Source: Setaria digitata (taxonomy: Eukaryota > Nematoda > Chromadorea > Rhabditida > Setariidae). From it: a stretch of DNA of 28,111 bases. Each line of letters begins with the position of its first letter. The first letter of the stretch is position 1. The translations under genes and the position numbers were made by a program. Positions 1-12,805 of this stretch are shown here, piece by piece. The stretch lies in NCBI GenBank assembly GCA_003640385.1, contig RCAB01000666.1, forward strand, positions 1 through 28,111. The letters are read 5' to 3'. The notes under the pieces are model-generated. The model did not search any database and was not told the DNA's origin. It saw only the letters and a list, made by a program, of their open reading frames with translations.

Positions 1-76
1 TGTGTAACAAGAAGTCACATTTCAAGATACCACCTCGTTTGGTGTTGGAGCTCTTCTCAGCTGACCTAGTACTTAA

Positions 77-1799
<1,723 letters not shown>

Positions 1800-3167
1800 C
1801 CTCATTATTCATTTTCATCAAATTTTGATTGTTTGTTGGCACTATAATTCCCCATTATGTTACTATCGATTTCTAATTTGTTAGTTATTTAGCCGTAATG
1901 AGAAGATGCATATACTACCCACTACCTTTGTGTTTCCGGCCAGCTCCTCCGAACAAGCGTAATGCCTCCATTTACCCATCGATATGTCGACTGTATTCCA
2001 ATGGACATCTCACATTTCATGCAAAAAATCGAAAATCTGTAGTTATTCTCATAATTATGGGAAGAATGTTGTTAAGCCGGTGCTGTTTGGATAAATAGGT
2101 GACGGGAAGAATATATTATTGAACATACTTGAAATTCATTTTAGTGGAATGGACGCTCACTGATTTTACTGAATTGTTCCCTATTCAAAGTCTACGTAAA
2201 TTATTCTTGTATTCTTTTTTGAATTATTTCATGACATAGTGAGGAAAAGCATATTTTAAGATTAAACCTGCCGTTTTCGGACAGAGCTAGTCCGTTGTTG
2301 AGGGTAAGATCGCAACAGGAGAAAACTCAGATTTCTTTGTTCAGAGAAGAAAAAGAATGGCGATTTCGGATAGCATGCACGGCAGGAGCAGGCTACTCTC
2401 ATATAGGTGTATTTCCTGGGTAACTGAACCACCTTATCCCACGTCCGAATGTTGTGGATGATACCGTACGCATTCTGCGTATCATGTAGTTCCACCGTAT
2501 ATTAATAAATTGAATTTGCCCGTGTATCGTCAAGAATTATCTCGAAAAGGAAAAAGCCAATACCAAAAATACCTCTGCTAACAGCAGTTTGATCCTGGTT
2601 GCTTTTTCTCTGCGATGAAGTTATAGTCTAACGGAAATTTCCATATATCAGAAATATTCCAAAGGAAAGCAGAGAGTAAATGTATATTTAAAAGTAACTA
2701 CACGTTTGAGTCATCAATAACGAAAGCACTATATACGATGCAGACAACTGTAGCGTATTATACATACATATATAGGATAAGAAAGCCTACTGGAGTAGGC
2801 TAACAAATTAAACAACACCAGAACAGACAATAATTAGAATGTAAATGCACTGAATAATAGAGAGAATGAAAAAAGACTGAACTGTAAAAGTAAGAGAAAG
2901 ACAGCGAAGTCAATAACCGTACTATACATCTTTCCCTCACCTTCTCCCCTATATGTATTAACCTCCTCATCAAGGATTAAAATGCCCATAACCATACAAA
3001 AGTTAGATAATCATGAACACTGGAAATATAAGTGCCACTAAATAAGTGATAAGACTAAGATGTTGGATATATACATAGTGTCCTTCCAAAAAATACCCGC
3101 GATGTCTTATGTGCAAAAATTCACTTGTACAATTAAGAAATGTTTTAGCTTTTGATGAAATCCGCTA
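1800..3167. other. Convergent intergenic region between cdc-42 and CYRI
   Basis: About 1.37 kb separate the two stop codons, so this should hold both 3' UTRs. An AATAAA lies near 2502 on the + strand. Open frames at 1898-2098 (+) and 2262-2495 (-) show no family I recognise and no coherent exon context. Nothing else is supported. Confidence 0.6.
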
Positions 3168-5065
3168 TTAAGGAAACAAAGCACGAACTGATTTTGGGGT
3201 GTTGCCGTCACCAAGATGCTTCGTTGTATATCGTAAAGCGCTCAACAATGATTCTGCCTGAAAATCGGCCGTAAAACGTGAGGGATTGGTTGCGACTGAA
3301 AGGGCGCCCTAAAATTAGTTGCATCCTTTTTATATTAAAAAGCTAACGATAAATTATCTCTTTAGTTCTGCTGAGAAAAGTTTTACTCATCAAAGACGAA
3401 AATACTAGCCTCTTCATTCCTGGATTGTGTCTTAATTAATTCCACAATTGAGCGAATATCAATAGGAGAATCTTTGCAAAAAGCTCCAGTGCTATCAATA
3501 TGATCATAGAGTATAATCGCTCCGACCATAACTCTCATGGTAAAGGAACAATTTTGGTCTGAGAGTCGTTCCCAATTCTCCTCTTTTTCTACCATAAATC
3601 GGCAGACCTTTAAGTGTTGTTCACAAATTATGGTATTCATAGATTCATGTTCTAAAATTTGGCTCTACTGCCTACCTGCACAACTGTAGCTAATGTATCC
3701 GTGGTATTAGCAACTGGCAGATCGCCATTTGTAGAGACAAAATTGGTTGTAGCTGTAATAAGTGCAGAGAGCATTGGAGTTGGACAGGCTAAAAATAATG
3801 ATATTGTGTTGGCCAGTTCCAAAGGTATTGCAAACTGTCCATCGCTCTGAAAAATAGATACAAGCATAGAGGATGCACTTAAAGAAAGAAGGTATTAAAA
3901 TAGCGTTTTCGAATAAATGAAAGTCAAAAGTATGTCATCAGTTGGTAGAGTTAAGGAATAAGATAAATATAAAACAAACTTCTCGAGACATTGCTCGACG
4001 ATAAAAACTGAAGTCGTTTTGTAGTGCTGGGGTACACATTTTGACAGCATCAAATGAAAGGACAAAGTCAATAAGGCGAGCAAACTGCCGACAAGTTGCC
4101 TGCAGTGTATCCAGCTGCTCTGCCGGTGGAAGTGGTCCTATAATTTCTGACAGTATGGATTATATGTTAAATGTGAACACTTGATATTTAAAGCAATAAG
4201 AAAAATAAGAAATCGAAATCGAAGGTAAGAACCATAGCTTGGAGCTGTGTGATATGGCTATATTCCATCAGCACTAACTGGCGAATAGTAGTGATGATAC
4301 TATTACAGTGGTACTGAATCAATCGATAAATCAACTCATACATATGTTCTTTCGATCTCATGAAAACGAAAAACTGTCCAGCCTATATAAATGATGGCTT
4401 CTAGAACTCCTCTTGGCCGATTTAGCGTCCGTTATTCCGAATTCCGCAAATCCTGAGTTTCGATAATTCCAGTGTATTATAAAGTGACATTGTAAAGAAC
4501 AACTACATAAAACCGATTTTAGGCTACCTGAACAAAGGTCCCATAGCAACAATGGTATAATTTGTTCGATACGCTGTGACAACTCATAGTAGGCTCTGAT
4601 TCGCATCACTAGTTTTCCCAAAGTATCGAGCGCTTCCTGTTGAATATCTTTGTTATTGGGTTGTTGTATAGCAATCCGAATTTCGGCCGATGCGCCGGTT
4701 GAATAATGCTTTACGTCTACCAGCAGTAAGTCTGCCTGTTCCAGGATCTGCAATCCTGATATTTACCTGTTCTAAAACCAGCTGAGACTGCAAATAAAAC
4801 TATGAATTCCTAAGATATCTTCACTGTTGACAAGATTGCTGCAGACACACTTGAAATCAAGACGAATCATGAAATGTTGGGCTCTTTTAAACTTAAGTAA
4901 GTTTACCTTCTCAGCCAAGGTGCAAAGCTGCAATTCAGATTCTGATGGCACAGCATGTTCGAAGTCTAAAAAGACATTGACGTCAGGTAAATTGGTCCTT
5001 GATCCATCACAGCTTGCTAGCAGCACCGAACGAACAACTTCTGCACATGAAGATCCACTTCTCAT
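3168..5065 (-). CDS. cyri-1: CYRI/FAM49 family RAC1 interactor, 6 exons
   Basis: Read on the minus strand: exons 5065-4907, 4747-4528, 4146-3980, 3846-3676, 3607 to about 3406, and about 3253-3168; about 334 aa against 324 in human CYRIB. Diagnostic stretches are VFLDFEHAVPSESE (about 31-44), FDAVKMCTPALQNDFSFYRR (about 158-177), TTNFVSTNGDLPVANTTD (about 214-231), RVMVGAIILYDH (about 264-275) and LLSALRYTTKHL near the C-terminus. The Arg pair in FSFYRR matches the pair that in mammalian CYRI-B is needed to bind active RAC1. The family buffers RAC1 signalling to the SCAR/WAVE complex at the leading edge. The start is the first in-frame ATG after acceptor ATTTTGCAG. It lacks the MG... myristoylation start of vertebrate CYRI, and I found no ATG-GGN pair on this strand up to about 5800. 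The donor before the last exon is unresolved: GCTA|GTATTT with GCAG|AA, or TTC|GTCTTT with CAG|GCA. Reading on past that donor would replace the conserved tail with a short tail ending at 3383. Confidence 0.92.
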
Positions 5066-5071
5066 GTCATG

Positions 5072-5082
5072 CTGCAAAATAT
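5072..5082 (-). promoter_or_regulatory. Candidate trans-splice acceptor for the CYRI gene
   Basis: On the minus strand ATATTTTGCAG precedes the chosen ATG by six bases (ATG at 5065). It suits either a spliced leader or a cis-spliced upstream 5' exon. A second possible acceptor (ATGTGCAG) falls inside the exon about 20 bases further on. Confidence 0.45.
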
Positions 5083-5766
5083 CTGACGACACTTTCTGAA
5101 TCAACGTCACACATTTTAACTTGAAATGATGACATGGAGATATACGTTTTATACCTATCACGCAATCTAACAGAATCACCCTTACATCATCTGATGGTGT
5201 GCACCACCTAACAATATATGACTGCAACAATTAACACGTGCGTGGATCCATCTGAACGATAATATCCACCTCTGCTTAATAGAATCCACAACCAGCTAAC
5301 GTACACTGGACGGCACACGTCAAGCTCAGCAATAAATGACGCCGAAAGATCGGCCGACCGTAGAATATCTCATATGATGTGGCGGGGAAAAACAGAGAGA
5401 GCGGGAGAGGAGAGTAGGAGAGGGTGGATGTGAGGTTCGGGGTGTTGTCGGTGCGTGAGGTTTGACTGAGTAGTCTAGGCGGAAAAGACTGGTAATTTGC
5501 CTCGTCAAGGCTGAGAAAGCCCGCAACATAGGGAATTCATGAAAGGAAGTGACGTAGAATCTTAACTTTTTCGTTAATAAATATTGTGCGTCTATTCCTT
5601 TTCTCTCTGCCACAGTATTGTAGGGCGTATGTACAGGAAGAGTTAGCAAGAAATCAATTCTACTTTGAACTGACGGTAAGAAGGCTTAAAAGTTTTGAAG
5701 TGGAAATTGACCTAGATAAATGATTGACGCAAATAAGTTCACGTTAACTCCACTTCGCTACTGTAA
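5083..5766. promoter_or_regulatory. Shared head-to-head promoter region of CYRI and smc-6
   Basis: About 0.7 kb separate the divergent CYRI and smc-6 start codons, so both promoters should lie here. A GA-rich purine tract at 5391-5430 is followed by a G/T-rich stretch to about 5465, distinct from the AT-rich flanks. No TATA box stands out. The 107-codon minus-strand open frame at 5326-5649 has biased composition and no recognised family; I read it as chance. Confidence 0.5.
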
Positions 5767-5776
5767 TACTTTACAG
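5767..5776 (+). promoter_or_regulatory. Candidate trans-splice acceptor for smc-6
   Basis: TACTTTACAG is followed after five bases by the smc-6 ATG at 5782. An ATG at 5777 directly after the AG is in another frame that stops after about two dozen codons. The start at 5782 opens the frame that carries the SMC head. Confidence 0.45.
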
Positions 5777-5781
5777 ATGAA

Positions 5782-8700
5782 ATGGAAAGTTGCTCAACGA
5801 ATGGAACAATTCTTGAAGTGCCAGGAAGGATTGCTTCAGTTGAGTTATTCAATTTTATGTGTCATGAAAGTCTGAAAATCGATTTTGATGTTCGCAACAG
5901 GAATTGCTTCTTCATCGGTGGATCGAACGGATGTAAGCATAGAGATAAGTTGTGGTGTTATTGTTCTTAAGCTAAAGATATTGTCCTGGTTAGAATATTT
6001 ATTTTATCTTGTCTTTTACTCAGGAAACCTTACTTTATAAACACTTGTCTTGCAAAAAAGGTTTAACACTAGGTGTGCTTTTAATATCTTAGTAGTGTGA
6101 CAAGCACTGGTGTATAAGTGGAAGTGTTTTCAGCTGGTAAGAGTGCTTTATTTGCGGCGTTGAATATGGGCCTTGGAGGTCGAGGAAGCCAAAATGAGCG
6201 CGGAAATGCAGTGAAGCAGTACATAAGAGATGGTCAGAAGTGAGCCAGCTAACTGTTTGACTTATTCCTCCATCATTTTGCCATTGGCATTTCATTTTTT
6301 TACTTTCACTATACTCTTTTGAGGTTTTCTTGATTGCTATTTTCAGCTTAATAGAGCTCTTTCCACCTCTGTGGCTTCATTTTTAATTCCAGTCGTGCGA
6401 AAATACGAATAGTGCTAACAAACCGTGGTTTTGGAAAACATCCAGATTATGGTGATGCTATAGCTGTTGAGCGAACTATAAATTTAACTTCGTCAACATA
6501 TCTACTGAAATCTCTCATTTACGAAAGGGAGCGCTGGAACGGTTGTATCATGAGAACTTATTTTGGAAATTTTTATCCTCAATTAAATAATGCACCAGTA
6601 TCACCATGCATAGATATATGCAAATCTGTCTAGTGCATCTACGTTGTTACTGGTCTTTTATGTGTTGAAATTTTAGAAAAAGTGATAAGTCATAAAAAAA
6701 CTGATTTGGATAAAATTCTGGCAAGATTCTCCATACAGCTGGATAATCCTGTCTTCTGGATGTCTCAGAACCGGTGTCGCGAATTCCTGCAGGATTTGAA
6801 GCCTCAGAAGCTTTACAATGTTTGGTTTTCTTTGACACTGATAAAATAATGATTAATCGGGTGACTGTCATCTACTGTATTAGGTTTAGGATCCAGGAAA
6901 TGAAGTACTGAAATCCCAAATGAAGAATGCGGAGTAAGAAAGATCTTAGCTCCATTTTCTTTTTTCGCAGCTTTTGATGCATTAAACTATTTATCACAAA
7001 AAATGCATTTAAAACTGGAAGGGAAGTTAAAATCAGATAAGGACGAATGTCGTACATTTTTTTTCACAGTAACTGTAGGTCGACTGTAAGTGCTGAGAAC
7101 TTATTCAATATGTTTGTTATTGATGCTCAAATTTTTGACCAACCGAACATTTATTTCTGCATGTCAAAGTTTTCAGATTTTGTTGTTGTAGATTCATTTA
7201 ATGGCACCAAAATGTTAGTTTCGTTTGATGGCACCAAAATTTATCAGCTGAACTTTATATCTAGTAGAATCTCGATGTTCTCTTTTACTGTTTTCAGATG
7301 TTTATGTCTGCAACAGGGTTGGACTTCTCGAAGCAGTGTTACAACGAAAGTGAAACATACAGCGCTGAGTCACAGAAATTAGTCTTATCTATTCGACAAG
7401 CTTGCTGTGATAAAATGAAGTTTTCTTTGAACCTTTTCTGTTCACCAACTTTTAACTCGTTAAAGTGTTGAAATGTTTCGAGAAACATCTTTAATCATTT
7501 GCAGAGAAATTGAAAGACTGGATGAGGACCGAAAGCGTGTGCAAAATATGGAACAAAACAAACAAAATTTATTTGATTTGAAAAACATCCTCCGTTGGTT
7601 ACCAATTAGGGATTGTCAAAAGGTTTGAGTTTTTCTTCATTTAACAATTCTGCTCCAGTTAGCGAGGGCTGGATTGTGTCATGATTGTATTCCAGGATCT
7701 GTGTAGGCACAGTGAATTGCTAGCAAAGGCTGTTGAAGTGTACACAAAATTACAAGAAGGATTTGAAGCAAAGGAGGTTTGTTATGCATAGATTATTGCA
7801 ATGTAATATATTGTCTCGATTCATGGATTTTCTTTTATTCCGTCTAGATTTAATTACTTTTGATTCGTATTTCAGAAATTGAAAACGGATTACCTTCAGA
7901 AACTTGACCAGTTACAGAAAAATAAAGAAAAACTGCAGGAAAAAGCAAATAATCTCCGAGCTGAAGTACGATTTTTTATACGTATTCAATGTATGTAATG
8001 ATGTTGGCGGAAATTAATAGCACAGATCATTTTTTTTTATTGCCTTTTCATGTCCTTCTTCATAGCAGGTTGTAAATAGTGTTAATTTGCTTCACATGGA
8101 CCTCCAGAATGATAGGGTTTTATCCTCTCAGAAAGTTTCAAAGATTTATTTTTTGGGCGAAACCTACGGTCTTAACAATATTATGTTTGCGATAATTGTA
8201 GCTAGAATCCAAAGAGGAAAAATAAGCATTGTTTTTTGAAGCGCCTGTTGTATTGATATGTTAAACTTGAAACAATTTTCACAGTTAAATAAACTAGAAA
8301 AGGACAAGAAGAATAGACATAATGAGACGTTGGACACTGGACGACAATTGAGCATCATGGAACGAAACCAAAGGATATTAGATGCTGAGATTAGCTCAAT
8401 GGAGCTGCAGTTGAAAGAAATTGAAGAAAAGTATTTTTTTTTTTTTTCACATGTTTAAACTGAAAGTCCTCTGATGTACATTTCAGACTAGTTAACTTCG
8501 AAACTTATTGAATTTGCAAAGTATATCGAGTTATGTTTCTTTTATAGTATTATTTTTATTGGTTTTAGAAGAAATCAAGGCCCTCACTACAATATCGCTG
8601 GAGCTGAGGCGGAACTGTTTGAATTAGAGAATCAATGCGCAGCAATGAAAAAGAAGCAGTTTTTAGTGGAGAAAAAAAAACAGCGCTTTGAAATGGAACT

Positions 8701-11700
8701 AACTGATATTGTAAAATCAGAACGCAGCCTTGAGTAGGTTTTTCTCTACGCATTGTTTCACTACATATGATGGTTTTTGATTTCTTTGGAATTGTGCTAA
8801 TATGGAAAACTTTACTTGCTTGGAACATTTAAATATGAAAATATGAAGATGTAGTATTTATGCCGGATGAAACATTTTTTAAAGCAGGGCTACGTGATTT
8901 ATCTTGCGGTTCGTAGAAGTATAGGCATTTTAGAGCAGAAATTTCACATTGCAATTCGGTTTTACGAGAATTACTTGTTGAGAAGGAACGAACAGTAGCA
9001 ATGCAGCAAAGCGACATAGCTCGCTTTGGCGCATCGGTGCCGCAGATTGTCAATTTGGTCAGACAAAACGTTGCTAAATTCTCGAAAAAACCAATTGGAC
9101 CTATAGGTAGGATTAGTTCATATGTTTATTCCCATAACTGTTGTAATTTGTACTACTATCAGTGGAAGTTTCCATGCGGTAGAAAATTGGGAAGATAAAC
9201 TTGTTCTAATACGTGACAAATAAAATATGAATTACAAATTTTAAAATTTTGTTATACTTTACAAATTCAGGCGCCTATATAAAGATGAAAGATGACTCTT
9301 GGGCACTGGCAGTAGAACAGTGTTTGCGTCACTTGCTTTCAGCATGGTTATGTGATAATGCGCGGGATAGAAATATTCTGGATTCCCTTCTTCAGAAATA
9401 TAATATCCAAGCTGCAGGATACATCGTCAGCAAGTATTTTTATCTGTGGTTTAAACATAATCAATATTTTTAATTTTTATTCTTATGCACTCCATACCAC
9501 AGTTTTAATTTTTTTTTTCTAGATTTTCGGAGAGTCGATATGATGTGACATTATATGAACCACCCTTAGAATACGTGACAGTGGCAAGAATGATAACTGT
9601 GACAGATGACAATGTCTTTAATGTATTAATCGATCAGACACAAATGGAATCCATTCTCCTTTTTGGGTCCGATAGTTTGGCTCGTAAATTGATGGCACAA
9701 AATGTACCATTTAATTATGAAGCATCTCTTTATACATCATGGAAATTTATCTCACAACTGTTTTCATTTGCGTTAGAACTTCGCTTCTGCTTTGTGAATT
9801 TCAAAGTTCTTTCTCATATTCGTATGGCAAATTTTGTTGACATTCAGATTAAAAGTATAAGATCGAAAATGAGCGTCTTCTTCTCAAGTAACTGAAATTC
9901 TTATAGCCTCCGAAAAACGTTTATAAAGGTTTCACCAGAAATGGCGACGAAGTATTTGCAAAAACCAGTAATCAAGTGTATCGTTTCTATGCAAATCACC
10001 GGTATCCGAAATCAACCATATTGACGAGCACTACTGAGAAAGTCAGTTCTAGGTATTGTTTGTTTCAGATTTTCAATGATGCTTTTCTTTTTCTTTTTTT
10101 TTACACTAATTCATTAATTTTCATTACTAACTTTTTACGGCATTTGGTTCGATATTAATCATTTCAGAGCACTTGATGATCAAATAACAAAAGTAGAGAA
10201 TGAATTACTGGATAACAAAGCATCGCTGGCAAAGGTTTTTTTCAAATTCATTTACTGTTTTACTGGTGTAAGCTAACATTTATGTAGTTGCAAAAAAAAA
10301 AAAAAAAAAAAGTTTCAGATACAAAAAATTCGCCAGAAAATGGAAGCAGAAATGACAAATGAAATGCAACAGAGCAATCAGGAAATGCAATCCATAAAAA
10401 ATAATGAAGCACGACTGCGCTCTTTACAAAAACGATTAGATGCTGCACGATTTGAAGGCAGTGTTGATGGTCAAGTTATGAACTTGGTTAGGATCTTAAT
10501 ATTCAGATCTTTTTTTGAGAGTATTAATTTTTCGTTGATTTTGTATTTTCTATATCGGTTTGTAGGTCTCGAGCTTGGATCAGTACAGGAAAGAAAAGGA
10601 GGAGCTCATACAGTCTGGTGAAGTTCTGCAACAAAAGTTGGTCAAGTCGCGTCAACTATTACGCAATGCAGAATTAATAAGAGCAGAAAAAGCTAAAGAA
10701 TTGGAGGACTGCGAAAATGAACTCAAGAAAAGTGAAGTGCGCTTTTCTAAATTTGGCGAAAATGATGTTTTACTCAGATTGGTCCAAACAACAAATCCAT
10801 GAATTGTTTTGGTAGCCTCGCATAAAAAGACTATTGTTCAATTGTAGCTGGATTTTGAAGCGTGCAGCAATGAAGTCAATAAAATTAACATTTGTGAAGA
10901 TGAACATCGCCAGAAGCTATCAAAGTTGGAAACTCATAAAAATGGTCTCGAAGAGAAAATAAAGGCGCTGAAGTGAGCGAAATCTGTGTACAAGGTAAAT
11001 GAAACTTTGATTATTTAAATAATTCTGATGTTTTAGCGTGAAATTGAAAAAAATGAACGAAGAAGCTAGTGAATTAGTATCAGTTGCACCTCCTGATTTT
11101 GCGAGTTTACCAGAAACTACAGAAGCTGAAGAACGATGCAGAGAACTGGAACGTCGTATTCAAGTTGCACAAGAAAGGTTCGGATCATATCTTTACTTTC
11201 TTAAGCTTCTGCCATCTTTCCAACTGGATTGATCATATGTAAAACTACCCGAAGTTAGCTGCTGATTCATTACTGGCAGAAAATTCAAAATTCAACGAGA
11301 AAGTTATAATTTGAAGATCTACAAGAGATATTTCTGACAGCACTCTGTGCTTTCAGATTTTTAGGATTTCGAAAGAAAGACAAAATGGTTATAGTTTACA
11401 AAGTTTTATTGGAAAGAGTAGTGGTTAAAGCCGCGAGACATTTCTAAAAATTGGGATCATATTAAACCTTGTACAGGCTTTAGAGAGATCATAGTATTTG
11501 GAATGTATGGTAGCTGAAGAGTTCTTTACATTTTGATTTACTATTGTTGTGTTTGATTATAGTTTGGAAGGTGCGGTAGTTTCTGAAGAAGCGATGGGTA
11601 TTCTGCGGGATGATTATGAGCATCTTCGAAAAAAATATAGTAATGCTAAACGAGTCGTCTTGGTATGTTCAAAATAAAAGTCCACCATATTTCTTGTTTT

Positions 11701-12805
11701 TCGTAATCTTCGTAGAATCCTTTTCATAGAATTTTTTCTTTTTTTTTTCTTTCGAAAACTTGCACCCTAACATTACATTAATTGTAGAAAATGAAGGATC
11801 ACTTGAGGCTGAGAAATGAGAAATTCTTGGAAGTACGAAATCTCACGGCTGAGCGGCTTAATGAGTTGTACAGCGGTCTGATGTCCATAAGAAATTTTAG
11901 GGGTTCGCTGATTATAAATCATCATGAGCGTGCTATATATCTCAAGGTTAGTTTCGTGTTGCAGTTTTATTAAATTAAAAGTTTTTAAGGGCCACTGTAT
12001 GTTTCCATGATCGCAAATAATGTCTAGTATGTAATATATATTTCATTTAACTGAAGCATGATTATAGAGTGATATAATTTTTCCCTAATTTTCTTGAACC
12101 AGTACCTTTTCATCATTTTCTTCTTATACTAATTGCTTTATAAAATTATGCTGTGTAGGCAGAGACTCAAAAAAATCAAGAAATTGACCGACACGATATT
12201 CGTGACCCTCATGAAGGGAAAAGAAATCTGCAGAATTTCAAAGGTTCCATTTTCTCTTGTGTTACACTTACATTATTATTTGACTGCAATGAGACGATGC
12301 AGTGCAAATTTTATTTTGAGCAAAAAAAAAATCCTTTATTTCTTCTGAAGGTCCAGATTTCGTTTGGAATTTTTGAGAAAGGCCTTTAGTAGGTTATTTT
12401 CATGTTTTATTACGATATTTGATGCAGGACTGTCTGGTGGTGAGCGAACCTATATTTCTGCTTGTTTCGTTATGGCACTGTGGCAGGCAATGGAAACTCC
12501 TGTTCGGTGCGTTTGTGGTTACCGTCCAGTTTTTCGAAACAAACTGAAACGTGAAAATAAATTTTTGGAATTATCAGCTTCATTTTATTATAAGATTAGA
12601 AATTAGATGATTTTTCAGTTGCATGGATGAGTTTGATGTTTTTTTGGACTTGAACAATCGAAAAATTGTGATGGAACTTTTCGCAGATCTTGCCACTCGT
12701 CAGTTTCCGTCTCATCAGTTCATTTTTTTTACTCCTCAAGGAGTCGCTGATTTTGCTCGACGTGATCGTGTCCAGCTCTTTGAAATGCCAAAAGTCAGGA
12801 ATTAA
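5782..12805 (+). CDS. smc-6: SMC6, ATPase subunit of the SMC5/6 complex, complete, 25 exons
   Basis: Exons: 5782-5932, 6134-6239, 6393-6541, 6677-6819, 7298-7419, 7505-7622, 7696-7776, 7876-7965, 8069-8116, 8285-8430, 8569-8733, 8934-9106, 9271-9433, 9523-9703, 9907-10052, 10168-10234, 10319-10486, 10566-10736, 10848-10972, 11037-11177, 11563-11662, 11788-11946, 12159-12243, 12428-12506, 12619-12805. They sum to 3264 nt, 1087 aa (human about 1091), and every junction phase closes. Order: N-terminal ATPase half with Walker A GSNGSGKS (47-54, split by intron 1), coiled coil, hinge (about 465-620, with FGASVPQIV and KPIGPIGAY), returning coiled coil, then signature LSGGERTY (1001-1008) and Walker B CMDEFD (1027-1032). 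DEFDVFLD and NPVFWMSQ identify SMC6 rather than SMC5 or cohesin/condensin SMCs. It pairs with SMC5 in a DNA-entrapping complex for homologous recombination repair and chromosome segregation. The 48-nt exon at 8069-8116 is the least certain one. Confidence 0.95.
7201..7240 (+). repeat. Short direct repeat in an smc-6 intron
   Basis: ATGGCACCAAAAT occurs at 7201-7213 and again at 7228-7240, 27 bases apart, inside the 6820-7297 intron. It looks like a small tandem duplication; no function is implied. Confidence 0.7.
10292..10311 (+). repeat. Poly-A homopolymer, 20 A
   Basis: A run of 20 A directly precedes the GTTTCAG acceptor of an smc-6 exon (10319). A tract where pyrimidines are usual is odd; run length in assemblies is often unreliable. 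Confidence 0.8.

Noticed and set aside
1898..2098. 66-codon + strand frame after cdc-42, with TTTCCGGCCAG inside it, as a possible alternative last exon
   Set aside because: It gives no CAAX box or conserved CDC42 tail and has no family match; 3' UTR is the simpler reading.
2262..2495. 77-codon minus-strand frame in the cdc-42/CYRI gap
   Set aside because: It has no exon context, no recognised motif and no link to CYRI, whose last exon ends at 3168.
5326..5649. 107-codon minus-strand frame in the CYRI/smc-6 promoter region
   Set aside because: The Pro/Ser-rich part is the complement of the GA-rich tract; no splice link in frame to CYRI and no MG start.
10260..10448. Minus-strand frame with poly-Phe opposite an smc-6 exon
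   Set aside because: It is the antisense shadow of the smc-6 exon at 10319-10486 and the adjacent poly-A run.
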